Part shown: positions 43,552-51,267 of the stretch, piece after piece
How positions within the stretch are numbered: the stretch's first letter is position 1
Layout of the letters: the number at the start of each line of letters is the position of its first letter
Assembly (NCBI GenBank): GCA_017614315.1
Contig: JAGACA010000010.1
Span: 228,511 to 292,510 of the forward strand
Direction: 5' to 3'
DNA from: Clostridia bacterium
GTDB taxonomy: Bacteria; Bacillota; Clostridia; Christensenellales; CAG-138
Length of the DNA: 64,000 nt
Notes under the pieces: model-generated
Database searches by the model: none
Told to the model about the DNA's origin: nothing
The model's input: the letters and a program-made list of their open reading frames with translations, nothing else
Made by a program: the position numbers and the translations under genes

Positions 43552-43580
43552 ATTATATCATCGCCCGCAAGCGAAATCAA
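43552..43580 (-). promoter_or_regulatory. Promoter for a leaderless PIG-L transcript
   Basis: Minus-strand TTGATT (43575-43580), 17 bases, TATAAT (43552-43557), then six bases and the ATG. Confidence 0.75.
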
Positions 43581-43586
43581 CAGCAT

Positions 43587-43608
43587 AAAAAAAAAGCCCT
43601 TTCGGGCT
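43587..43608 (-). terminator. Terminator of carrier-protein-like gene
   Basis: A short stem AGCCC-GAAA-GGGCT on the minus strand followed by nine T. Confidence 0.8.
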
Positions 43609-43622
43609 CCTGCGGAAAGCTT

Positions 43623-43841
43623 TTACGCCGCGTGGACGATCTCGAGGAGCTGCTCGACGGTATCGAACTCGGTCTCTTCCGGCAGGTACACGTCATACTC
43701 GTTCTCAACGTCCAGCTTGAGCTCTTCGACGTCGAAGAGGTCAAGGTTCAGTTCGCGGATGCTGCTTTCGGGCTTGATCTCCTCAACGGGAGTTCCCGAA
43801 AGACGGTTGATCGTCTTTCGAAGAAAGTCGAAAATTTCCAT
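43623..43841 (-). CDS. Acyl carrier protein-like protein without the prosthetic-group serine
   Basis: A 72-residue protein with the size and helix pattern of an acyl carrier protein: FDFLRKTINRLSG, then ELNLDLFDVEELKLDVENEY and DVYLPEE. In active carriers helix II starts with DSL; here the aligned residues are Asp34-Leu35-Phe36, so the serine that takes phosphopantetheine is missing. It may be a structural or regulatory carrier fold. The start follows CGGAGG. It is a single gene between terminators. Confidence 0.75.
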   Translation of the reverse strand: MEIFDFLRKTINRLSGTPVEEIKPESSIRELNLDLFDVEELKLDVENEYDVYLPEETEFDTVEQLLEIVHAA

Positions 43842-43880
43842 TTGTCCTCCGATAATGCCTTAAAAATCAATAAAATAATT

Positions 43881-43909
43881 ATGAGGTATCTTTTCAAAAA
43901 ATACCTCAT
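43881..43909 (-). terminator. Terminator of the P-loop-like gene
   Basis: A 9-bp stem ATGAGGTAT with ATACCTCAT around an 11-base loop, then T-rich sequence on the minus strand. Confidence 0.7.
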
Positions 43910-43948
43910 AGATTATAGCCGCGCGGGCAATGATTGTCAAGTATATTA

Positions 43949-44353
43949 TTAAAGGTATCGCTCAATGAACGGCGGACATTTTTCGTCCGAGTTGATCTCG
44001 ATTATGAAATCGGCGCCTGTCCTTGTCGAAAAATCGCTGAAGAAATCGAACATTCCCTCGAGCGAATCAACGCTGTGTTTGATGAGCTTTATGAAGCTCA
44101 GTACGTAGATCGCCTCAAGATCGTGATCCTGCGCGGCGATGCCCGAAATAAATCCCGAAAACATTTTCGGTCCTTCGATGTGATATTCGGACGCGTTGAT
44201 GAGCCTTATCCCGCTGTCAAGATCGTAGATATGCTTGTCGTCCTTATCGATCACAACGACGCTTCCCTTTGCATTGACATATCTTTCATTGGCCATATTG
44301 CACAGTTCGCGGCTCATACCCTCTCCGCGGCTGCCGTACAGCACCTTTATCAT
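43949..44353 (-). CDS. Small P-loop-like protein of Clostridia with degenerate Walker A
   Basis: A 134-residue cytoplasmic protein. From memory it resembles a small family in Clostridia often labelled PilT-like, starting with a GKKGTGKT-type loop and followed by VVVIDKDDKHIYDLD and RLINASEYHI. Here the loop reads GSRGEGMSREL, so the Walker A Lys is Met13 and the next Thr is Ser14; ATP binding may be lost. Later FSGFISGIAAQDHDLEAIYV fits a Walker B-like strand. It has GGAGGTG before the ATG. Its function is unknown. Confidence 0.65.
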   Translation of the reverse strand: MIKVLYGSRGEGMSRELCNMANERYVNAKGSVVVIDKDDKHIYDLDSGIRLINASEYHIEGPKMFSGFISGIAAQDHDLEAIYVLSFIKLIKHSVDSLEGMFDFFSDFSTRTGADFIIEINSDEKCPPFIERYL

Positions 44354-44451
44354 CTCGCCACCTCCGTTTGTTTTATTGATTAAATCATATCATATCCCGG
44401 CCTGTAAAGCAACATTAATTGAGGCAAAAAGGCAAATCTTTTGCGGCGGTA

Positions 44452-44480
44452 TTGACACGGCTCAGTTAGTCGTGTAAGAT
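44452..44480 (+). promoter_or_regulatory. Promoter for a leaderless YdcF transcript
   Basis: TTGACA (44452-44457), 17 bases, TAAGAT (44475-44480); the ATG begins eight bases after the -10 box. Confidence 0.75.
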
Positions 44481-44487
44481 TTCGGTT

Positions 44488-45273
44488 ATGAGAACAGGCA
44501 AAGAAAAAAGGTTCGGCCTCGGCCGCATACTGCTCATATCATCGGGCATCATTCTCATCGCAGACGCGCTGTTCGTGATGAGCAGGATCAGCATGAATTT
44601 AGGCGTCATGCTCCCCCTCCTCGCGGGGATCCCGCTCCTTCTTTTCGGGTTATTCCTTCCGGGAGTCCGGAAGCTCGCGAGGAAGAGCCGCATAGTGCGC
44701 GCCGCGGCGTTTTTGGTATCGCTCGTGTATCTTCTTTCCGCGCTGACGCTGACGGTCACGACGGGACTGATCCTGTTCAATTCCGCGGAGCCCGAAGACG
44801 GCGCGGACGCGCTTATCGTTCTCGGCGGAGGGATACGCGGCAGATCGCCTTCGCTCACGCTCAAATACCGTCTTGACGCGGCGAAGGAATATGCCGACCG
44901 CAATCCCGACGCGCTCATCGTCTTGAGCGGCGGCCAGGGACCCGACGAAACGGTATCCGAGGCGGAGGTCATGCGCGACTATCTCTTGGCGCGGGGCGTT
45001 CCCGACGAGCGTATGATAATGGAGGACGCGTCCGTGAGCACCGAGGAGAATTTCCGCTTTTCAAAGGCGATCATCGACGAAAGGATCGGCTCCGGCGCGG
45101 TGGTCGTGTTCGTTACGAACCGTTTCCACGTGTTCCGCTCCGAGCTCGTTGCCAGACACGAAGGTCTCGACGCGGAGGGCATACCCGCCCGCGGCGTGTG
45201 GTACATAACGCCGAACGATTACATGCGGGAATGCGTCGCGATTGTCGTCTATTTCGTAAAGGGAAAGATATAA
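44488..45273 (+). CDS. YdcF/SanA-family envelope protein (DUF218)
   Basis: A 261-residue membrane protein with three transmembrane helices (about 12-31, 38-58, 72-98) and a DUF218 domain. Motifs are DALIVLGGGIRG, ALIVLSGGQGPDETVSEAEVM, EDASVSTEENFRFSK and FVTNRFHVFRS. Family members affect envelope integrity and vancomycin entry in enterics; the enzyme activity is unclear. No ribosome site lies before the ATG and the promoter sits directly upstream. Confidence 0.9.
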   Translation: MRTGKEKRFGLGRILLISSGIILIADALFVMSRISMNLGVMLPLLAGIPLLLFGLFLPGVRKLARKSRIVRAAAFLVSLVYLLSALTLTVTTGLILFNSAEPEDGADALIVLGGGIRGRSPSLTLKYRLDAAKEYADRNPDALIVLSGGQGPDETVSEAEVMRDYLLARGVPDERMIMEDASVSTEENFRFSKAIIDERIGSGAVVVFVTNRFHVFRSELVARHEGLDAEGIPARGVWYITPNDYMRECVAIVVYFVKGKI

Positions 45274-45277
45274 CGTT

Positions 45278-45315
45278 AAAAAAGAGGTTTGCTATGTAGC
45301 AAACCTCTTTTTTTG
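45278..45315. terminator. Bidirectional terminator
   Basis: A 14-bp stem AAAGAGGTTTGCTA with its complement, two-base loop, A and T runs on both sides; it serves ydcF and the convergent dockerin protein gene. Confidence 0.92.
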
Positions 45316-45322
45316 TTTTGGT

Positions 45323-47290
45323 TCAGTTCAGTATGCCCATCGCTTTCCTCAGTATGATGAGAGCGTCGGCAGCGGTGATCTCGCCGTCGCCGTCGACGTC
45401 GATCGCGGAAAGATCGATGCCGGTGCCGTCGATAATGCCCATAGCAAGGCGCAGAACGAGGAGCGCGTCGGCCGCCTCGACAGTCCCGTTGCCGTCGGCG
45501 TCGCCGGTGGCGGTTATTATCTGACCGTTGTAGCAGAGGTTTTTCAGGAATCCGCAGTCATACCCTTCCCCGACGTATTCGTCCTTAACGAACGACCACG
45601 TGAAAGTATAATTGCCGTCGGCGGGTGCAGAGTAGACGACGGTCTCCCAATCTGTCTCGCCGGTGATCACGGCGAAATCCTGACCGTTAACATAGAAATG
45701 CAGGTAATCCCAATCCTCTTCGCTCGAGACCTTCCAGTCGAAGGAGAACGTCTCGCCCGCCTTCATCGGGATGGTCGTGGAGATGGAAGACGTCGTTTTG
45801 TCGACGCCTTTGTTCGAGGAGGTGGCGCACAGCTCGCCGTCGATCATGTTGATGATCCAGGGGTATTTCGCCTGAGGATAGGTAAACCGGAGCTGTCCGT
45901 CCTCGCCGTTCAGGAAATCTTCAAGCGTGGGAGTCTCTTTGACGGTAACGGAGCAGGACGCGCGTCCGAATTCCGTATCTCCGACCTTGACGATGCCGCA
46001 GATCTCGACCGTGCCGGCAGAAACGCCTGTTACGGTGAAGAACCTGTTCGTCCCCTCTACGGTCGCGATATCCGTATCGTCGCTCTGCCATTCGACGTCG
46101 TAATTATTCGCGTTTACGGGAACGCGATCCATGTTGACGGTCAGCGAGAAGCCCGTGTACACGTCAAGTGTCTCGACAAGGCCGAAGCTCTCTATGTCGA
46201 TCTCGAAAAGCCTCCAGTCGCAGGTGACGTCCTGATGTCGGTCGGGGTTGATCGGGAACGGATCGGTCGGGCTCATGACGATAGGCCATGCGTCTCCGCC
46301 GGGAACGGGATCGGGCTCGCCATGAGTCGCCTTCATGACCTTAAGGGCGTCCGCGACAGTCGCGCCGTCCTTCATTTCTTTCCAGAAGACCTCCTCGTAC
46401 ATATAGTCGCCGGTAAAGGATACGGACTGGGAATAGCCGTAAACGCCGGCGGCACCCGCTGCAAGGAGCGCGGCGCCGGTGGTGCCGTTGCCGTTCTTCT
46501 TCATGCCCTCGCAGATCGCCATCCAGAAGAAGCAGTTCTTGAGGGGCTCCGTGATGTGGTGCTGGATATAACGGCCGTCGATGTACGCGGCGTTGCCGGC
46601 GCTGACCGCCCAGTGGTTCTGGAAGTCTTCCGTCGTGATACCGCTTTTGGTCGTGAGGCACAGATAGGACGAATCGTAATCCTGTGTTCCGTGGCTGTCA
46701 TATATGACGACGCCCGCATTGATGCAGGCCGCCGCGATGGCCGGACCCGTCGCGCCTGCCGACTGGAGTATCGTAAGCTGACCTCCGGTCACGGCGGCTA
46801 TTGAAGCGGCTTCGGTTTTATACTGATCGGTAAAGCTCTGATCCTGGCCGTAGTAGGGGCCGACAAGAAGCACGTTCTGAACCGAGGGACTGTTGCCCCT
46901 CGCACCGCCGACGACGATCACATATTCGTCCTCGGGGATGGGATCCGCCGAGCGCTCGTAGTTGCGCGCGTCGTAGTCGTAGGCGCAGGCCATACCCTTG
47001 ACGGTGAAGAAGAAGCTCTTCTCCGTGAGGCTGTTGTAGCTCGCCTCGTCGACGAGTTCTTCGTTAAGGGCGGCTTTATAGACCGCGAGAGTTACCGCGT
47101 TTCTGTCCGCGCCGGCCTCGAGCGCTGTCTTTTCGACGGCGTCGAGCTTCTCCCAGACCTTGTCAAGCAAGCCGAGGAGTTTCGCCTCGCGGTATTCAAA
47201 GCCGGCTTCCTCCGCCAGAGCGGCGGGAAGGAGCGCGATCATCATAAGCGCGGCGATCACGGCTGCAAGTATCTTTTTTGCTTTGTTCAT
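45323..47290 (-). CDS. Secreted caspase-fold protease-like protein with dockerin
   Basis: A 655-residue exported protein with a signal peptide (1-26). A clan CD cysteine-protease-like domain shows VVIYDSHGTQD (His200-Gly201) and FFWMAICEGM (Cys260), the His-Gly/Ala-x-Cys dyad of gingipain, clostripain and caspase relatives. A Big2-type Ig domain (about 385-465, VEWQSDDTDIATVEG) and a carbohydrate-binding-like beta domain (about 475-590) follow. A type I dockerin with two calcium loops (DADGNGTVEAADALLVL and DVDGDGEITAADALIIL) ends the chain. A dockerin implies docking to a cohesin scaffold, none of which is in the window. The substrate is unknown. Confidence 0.82.
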   Translation of the reverse strand: MNKAKKILAAVIAALMMIALLPAALAEEAGFEYREAKLLGLLDKVWEKLDAVEKTALEAGADRNAVTLAVYKAALNEELVDEASYNSLTEKSFFFTVKGMACAYDYDARNYERSADPIPEDEYVIVVGGARGNSPSVQNVLLVGPYYGQDQSFTDQYKTEAASIAAVTGGQLTILQSAGATGPAIAAACINAGVVIYDSHGTQDYDSSYLCLTTKSGITTEDFQNHWAVSAGNAAYIDGRYIQHHITEPLKNCFFWMAICEGMKKNGNGTTGAALLAAGAAGVYGYSQSVSFTGDYMYEEVFWKEMKDGATVADALKVMKATHGEPDPVPGGDAWPIVMSPTDPFPINPDRHQDVTCDWRLFEIDIESFGLVETLDVYTGFSLTVNMDRVPVNANNYDVEWQSDDTDIATVEGTNRFFTVTGVSAGTVEICGIVKVGDTEFGRASCSVTVKETPTLEDFLNGEDGQLRFTYPQAKYPWIINMIDGELCATSSNKGVDKTTSSISTTIPMKAGETFSFDWKVSSEEDWDYLHFYVNGQDFAVITGETDWETVVYSAPADGNYTFTWSFVKDEYVGEGYDCGFLKNLCYNGQIITATGDADGNGTVEAADALLVLRLAMGIIDGTGIDLSAIDVDGDGEITAADALIILRKAMGILN

Positions 47291-47377
47291 GGTGCGTCTC
47301 CGTTCGGATTGTATTGACAGTAATCGTCACTTTTTATTGTATCACCGCTCCGCCTTTTTTTCAATAGTACCTCGGGC

Positions 47378-47405
47378 TTGTGCGGCGGTTTTTTTATGGT
47401 ATAAT
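47378..47405 (+). promoter_or_regulatory. Promoter of RimJ-like acetyltransferase
   Basis: TTGTGC (47378-47383), 16 bases, TATAAT (47400-47405). Confidence 0.55.
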
Positions 47406-47434
47406 TATGATAAACCATTCGAAAGGCCGACACT

Positions 47435-48037
47435 GTGAGATCTGTCTCCCCCGTTATATTCGAGACCGAGAGATTATATGCCCGCGAGTTCGTGAAAGAA
47501 GACGCCGCGGATGTGTTCGAGTACGCCGGAAGCGTCGAAAGCTCGGGGTTCATGGAGTTCTCTCCCGAGAGCTTCGAGGGCTGCGAAAGGTTCATTGAGG
47601 GGCGTCTCGCTTCGCAGATAGCTTCCCCGCGGACGTATTACGATCTTGCGCTGTGTTTGAAGGACGAAGACAAAATGATCGGCGCGATGGGAATATACCT
47701 TTCGGACGACTTAAAGCAGGGCGAGCTGGGATACATACTTAAGGACGGATATCGCCGCATGGGCTATGCAACGGAGGCGGCGAAGGGCTTCCTGCGGTTC
47801 GGTTTTTTAGGTCTCGGGCTTCACCGCATTACGGCTAAATGCGACGATATGAACGCCGCTTCTTACCGCGTCATGGAAAAGATCGGCATGCGGCGCGAGG
47901 GATATTTCATAAAGGCGGAATACAGGCGCACGTTCGGAAAGCCCGGCTGGCGGAGCTCGTACCTTTACGCGATGCTCCAAAAGGAATACCTGATGAGCCT
48001 GCCCGACGGCGACTATTCCCCGAGCGGCGACGGCTGA
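47435..48037 (+). CDS. GNAT acetyltransferase, RimJ/RimL type
   Basis: A 200-residue GNAT protein. FETERLYAREFVKEDAADVF at the N-terminus and GELGYILKDGYRRMGYATEA with the acetyl-CoA loop, then LHRITAKCDDMNAASYRVMEKIGMRREG, are typical of the RimJ/RimL group acting on protein N-termini or small amines. It starts at GTG 47435 with AAAGG upstream. It is a single gene; the substrate is unknown. Confidence 0.92.
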   Translation: MRSVSPVIFETERLYAREFVKEDAADVFEYAGSVESSGFMEFSPESFEGCERFIEGRLASQIASPRTYYDLALCLKDEDKMIGAMGIYLSDDLKQGELGYILKDGYRRMGYATEAAKGFLRFGFLGLGLHRITAKCDDMNAASYRVMEKIGMRREGYFIKAEYRRTFGKPGWRSSYLYAMLQKEYLMSLPDGDYSPSGDG

Positions 48038-48077
48038 AAAGGCTGCCGTCAAAACGCCCGGAGCGTCATTTCCGCCA

Positions 48078-48106
48078 TTGACAGAGGCACGATGATATAA
48101 TATAAT
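48078..48106 (+). promoter_or_regulatory. Promoter of reverse rubrerythrin
   Basis: TTGACA (48078-48083), 17 bases, TATAAT (48101-48106). The leader contains a small CGCGCG hairpin before the GGAGG site. Confidence 0.88.
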
Positions 48107-48164
48107 ATCAAGGTAAATAACGCGCGTTCAAAGCGCGCGAAAACAACGATCGGAGGATTATGTT

Positions 48165-48710
48165 ATGAATAAGAAATGGGTATGCCCCGTATGCGGTTAC
48201 GTTCACGTAGGTCCCACGCCGCCCGAATTCTGCCCCCAGTGCAGGGTCCCCGGCTCCAAGTTCAAGGAGCAGGTCGATGAGATGAGCTGGGCCGCCGAGC
48301 ACGTCGTCGGCGTAGCGCAGGGCGTACGCGAGGACATCCTGAACGATCTGCGCGCCAACTTCAACGGCGAATGCACCGAAGTCGGCATGTATCTTGCGAT
48401 GGCGAGGGTCGCTCACCGCGAGGGTTATCCCGAGATCGGCCTCTATTGGGAGAAGGCCGCGTGGGAAGAGGCGGAGCACGCCGCCAAGTTCGCGGAGCTT
48501 CTGGGCGAGGTCGTCACCGACTCCACCAAGAAGAACCTCCAGATGCGCGTCGACGCCGAGAACGGCGCGACCGCCGGCAAGACCGACCTCGCGAAGCGCG
48601 CGAAGGAGCTCGGCCTTGACGCCATCCACGACACCGTCCACGAGATGGCCCGCGACGAGGCAAGGCACGGGAAAGCGCTGAAGGGGCTGCTTGACAGGTA
48701 TTTCAAATAA
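48165..48710 (+). CDS. Reverse rubrerythrin (peroxide/oxygen detoxification)
   Basis: A 181-residue iron protein with the rubredoxin domain first ([12 protein letters not shown] and FCPQCRVPG) and the ferritin-like di-iron domain second ([41 protein letters not shown]). That order defines reverse rubrerythrins of strict anaerobes, which reduce hydrogen peroxide and oxygen with NADH-derived electrons. It has GGAGG upstream and its own promoter and terminator, as expected for a highly expressed stress gene. Confidence 0.95.
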   Translation: MNKKWVCPVCGYVHVGPTPPEFCPQCRVPGSKFKEQVDEMSWAAEHVVGVAQGVREDILNDLRANFNGECTEVGMYLAMARVAHREGYPEIGLYWEKAAWEEAEHAAKFAELLGEVVTDSTKKNLQMRVDAENGATAGKTDLAKRAKELGLDAIHDTVHEMARDEARHGKALKGLLDRYFK

Positions 48711-48722
48711 GGATACGCTTCG

Positions 48723-48750
48723 GGGGGACGAGAGATCGTCCCCCGTTCTT
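48723..48750 (+). terminator. Terminator of reverse rubrerythrin
   Basis: A 9-bp stem GGGGGACGA with its complement around GAGA, followed by GTTCTT; the T-run is weak, so some read-through into the ADP-ribosyltransferase is possible. Confidence 0.7.
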
Positions 48751-48767
48751 ATCGAATGGGTTTATAA

Positions 48768-49505
48768 ATGACCGAAACGCTCAAGGAATGCGTCTGGTTC
48801 TATACCGGCGCGGATTATCTTGTGATCAACGCGTTCCTCTGGAAGAACAGGGACGCGCTCGATCCGTGTATCGAAATCGTCTGGCAGAACAATACAGGCA
48901 TGATCCGCGAGGCTAAAAAGGACCCCGGGGAATTTTTTTCGTCTTCGGGGCTTGACGGCGCCGCGCTTTACCGGAGCTATATCAAAAGGACGCCCCCGGA
49001 GCTTAACGCCGATTCGAAGAAGGCTATGCTCGACCAAGCTATATCCGATTTAAGGCTCATCTGCCGCTCCATGCGTCCGGCGGACGGGCCTGAGCGCCTT
49101 ATAAGGAACATGGAGCGCGCGTTCGTGCTCAAGGACGTTCGCGTCGGTGAAGAGGTCGAGCTGTGCGGCCTTACCTCGACGAGCACCACCGGTCAGAAGA
49201 TCGATTACGGCGTTCAGGATCTTCGCCAGCCGGCGCAGATACTGTACATCGATATCCCCGCCGGGACGCCCGCTCTGTTTTTGAACAACGACGAGCACGA
49301 GGTGCTGCTGCCTCCCATGCGCTACCGGGCGACGGATATCGGCTCGAGCTGTGGCGTTCCGACCGTGACGCTCGAGGCGCTGTCCCCTCTTGACGCAGAG
49401 ATTCTGATCCGCTCCGCCAAGGAGTCGTTCCCCGAGTATTTCCGGGATCGGCAACGGGAATGGATCTTTAAGCGGGATAGAAACGAACCTTTTGAAAGGA
49501 TTTGA
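48768..49505 (+). CDS. Predicted mono-ADP-ribosyltransferase (R-STS-ExE type)
   Basis: A 245-residue protein without signal peptide. It carries the ordered motifs of Arg-Ser-Glu ADP-ribosyltransferases: a first helix FYTGADYLVINAFL (11-24), Arg113 in RLIRNMERAF, the GLTSTST strand (Ser137-Thr-Ser139) and the catalytic pair Glu176-His-Glu178 in NDEHEVLLPP. These are the NAD-binding and catalytic residues of C3/VIP2-like and related toxins. The target is unknown; lack of export signals suggests an intracellular or contact-delivered role. No clear ribosome site is seen before the ATG. It is followed two bases later by a small membrane protein gene. Confidence 0.8.
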   Translation: MTETLKECVWFYTGADYLVINAFLWKNRDALDPCIEIVWQNNTGMIREAKKDPGEFFSSSGLDGAALYRSYIKRTPPELNADSKKAMLDQAISDLRLICRSMRPADGPERLIRNMERAFVLKDVRVGEEVELCGLTSTSTTGQKIDYGVQDLRQPAQILYIDIPAGTPALFLNNDEHEVLLPPMRYRATDIGSSCGVPTVTLEALSPLDAEILIRSAKESFPEYFRDRQREWIFKRDRNEPFERI

Positions 49506-49507
49506 AA

Positions 49508-49702
49508 ATGGGCTTTTTCGGGATATTGCTGATCGTGTCTCTCGCCGCGGCGGCCTCGCTCGCCGTCGCAGTTCTTATCATCGCGCTGTGCTCGAAGAAC
49601 AAGGGCGAAGCGGAAGGATCCTCCGGCAGCGTGACCGAAAACGCCGCCGACCTGAACGATCGTTTCAACCGCGCCCGCTATCAGGATAAGGACGGCGAAT
49701 GA
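49508..49702 (+). CDS. Small membrane protein coupled to the ADP-ribosyltransferase
   Basis: A 64-residue protein, MGFFGILLIVSLAAAASLAV... with one long transmembrane helix (about 3-28), then a polar Ser/Glu/Asp-rich cytoplasmic or external tail ending RYQDKDGE. The ATG lies two bases after the ADP-ribosyltransferase stop and its AAAGGA site is inside that gene, so translation is coupled. No family was recognised. An immunity, anchor or modulator role for the transferase is inference from the coupling. Confidence 0.7.
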   Translation: MGFFGILLIVSLAAAASLAVAVLIIALCSKNKGEAEGSSGSVTENAADLNDRFNRARYQDKDGE

Positions 49703-49830
49703 GGCGTTGAAAGAACCTCCTTTCGGCTTCAAACTTCTTGAAAAAGAAGCCGGAAAGTGATAAACTTGTTTTCGGAAACGGCGAAAGCCGCCGTCATCAA
49801 TCAAACGATCCAAACTTCATCGGAGGGAAT

Positions 49831-50586
49831 ATGAGCAAAAACAAAGCAAAGCCCGCGGTCGGACTGTTCATCGTCCTGATCGTGCTGTTCGTCCTCGGCA
49901 TGCTCGCCGAGATAGCACTCAAATACGTCTCCGTGCCGCTTCGCGTCAATATGCCCGAGGTGTCCGCGGAGGTATACAGGAACAATATCCTGATGCAGTT
50001 CTCCACCGAGGAGATACCCCTTTACGCCCTGCCGAGCATCATCCTCGCATGGGTACAGCTGATGCCCAGGAACGTGTGGGCGTACGCGATCCGTTGGCTG
50101 CCGTATCTCGTGCTGTTCCTTCTGACCGCTTTCTCGGGGCTCTTCCGCGGCCGCGGAAGGTCGGTCGTCCCCTTCATCTGCGCCTTCGTCGCGCTGTATG
50201 AGGGCATTTCGCTGATAATCGTCGACGCGGCGACGAAATACCCGCAGTTCTCGTTCTACACCGCGATACCGTTCATCGTCGAGTTCATTCTCCTCACCAT
50301 CGGGTGCTCGGGCATAATCGCGAGGAGCCGCAAGATCACCGTGACCGCCGGCGTGATATTCCTAATTCTCGCTCCGCTTTCCGCGGTCACTACGGCGATA
50401 ATCACCGAGGCGGGCATGAGCATGAGCCTGCCCGGATTCCCGTTCAAGCTGATGCTTGTGAACGCGATCAAAAACTTCCCCGTCGCATACGCCGCGTCGC
50501 AGTGGCCGATATTCAAGGCGTTCGCGTTCGTCATGTACGGGCTCCTGTTCGTGACCGCAGTCCACAAGGGCGGGAAGAAAGCGTAA
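49831..50586 (+). CDS. Integral membrane protein of unknown function
   Basis: A 251-residue protein with about six transmembrane helices (near 10-31, 83-103, 111-131, 142-165, 170-191, 229-244) and an external loop after the first. No catalytic motif is visible and I do not recognise the family. ATG at 49831 follows GGAGGG; the longer frame upstream has no ribosome site. It lies 128 bases after the ADP-ribosyltransferase pair on the same strand and may share its transcript. Confidence 0.8.
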   Translation: MSKNKAKPAVGLFIVLIVLFVLGMLAEIALKYVSVPLRVNMPEVSAEVYRNNILMQFSTEEIPLYALPSIILAWVQLMPRNVWAYAIRWLPYLVLFLLTAFSGLFRGRGRSVVPFICAFVALYEGISLIIVDAATKYPQFSFYTAIPFIVEFILLTIGCSGIIARSRKITVTAGVIFLILAPLSAVTTAIITEAGMSMSLPGFPFKLMLVNAIKNFPVAYAASQWPIFKAFAFVMYGLLFVTAVHKGGKKA

Positions 50587-50597
50587 ACCAAAAATAG

Positions 50598-50624
50598 AAA
50601 AGCGCTGTTTATACAGCGCTTTTT
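50598..50624. terminator. Bidirectional terminator
   Basis: An 11-bp stem AAAAGCGCTGT with its complement around TTAT; it serves the two convergent membrane-protein genes. Confidence 0.88.
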
Positions 50625-50627
50625 GTT

Positions 50628-51110
50628 TTACAGAGGCTTTTTGCTCCGCTCGTTCATCCTTGCCCAGACCTTGTGGAGGTTATTGTAATAATCCTCGTCC
50701 GCGAAGCCTATGCGCTCCCTCAAAAGCGGCTCGAGCTTGTCCGTGATCCCCTCCGGGGAATCGAAATACCCGTGCGCGAGCTGATAGAAGGTCTCGAAAT
50801 CGTAAACGCCCCGGTTCAGCCCGACGCAGAAATGCTCTATCTTGGCAAGGCATACGCCGAGCTCCTCATACCCCACGGAGTCGGCCGTCTCTACAGCGTC
50901 CTCGATCTGATCGCGGCGCCAGCCGTTCAGCTTCGAGAGCACCTCATCCTGGAGTTTTTTATATGCCGCCATGGTCTCCATACAGGTATTCCTGCGGCTG
51001 TCGCGGAAATACGTCACGACGCCGAAAGCGACGCTGAGCATGCCCACGAACGCCGCGAAGATGCCGAACACGGTCGACAAAATGCCGACGATATCCTTTA
51101 TAAACTGCAT
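50628..51110 (-). CDS. Membrane-anchored helical protein, DUF4760-like
   Basis: A 160-residue protein with one N-terminal transmembrane helix (about 5-36) and a cytoplasmic all-helical domain with a conserved-looking KLQDEVLSKLNGWRRDQIEDA and KIEHFCVGLNRGVYDFETF. This resembles DUF4760-type hypothetical proteins of unknown role. AAAGGAG precedes the ATG. It is a single gene convergent with the previous membrane protein. Confidence 0.7.
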   Translation of the reverse strand: MQFIKDIVGILSTVFGIFAAFVGMLSVAFGVVTYFRDSRRNTCMETMAAYKKLQDEVLSKLNGWRRDQIEDAVETADSVGYEELGVCLAKIEHFCVGLNRGVYDFETFYQLAHGYFDSPEGITDKLEPLLRERIGFADEDYYNNLHKVWARMNERSKKPL

Positions 51111-51267
51111 AACGCGCTCCTTTCTTCAAACATCCCCCAAATAATATTGTAATACGCGGGCGGTTTTCGTGTCAATAGCGGAGATCATTTCAAAAACAAC
51201 TGTACTTTTTGCGGCTTTTAGGATATAATGTTATTTGGTATTTTATGCGAAACGGAAGCTTTACCCA

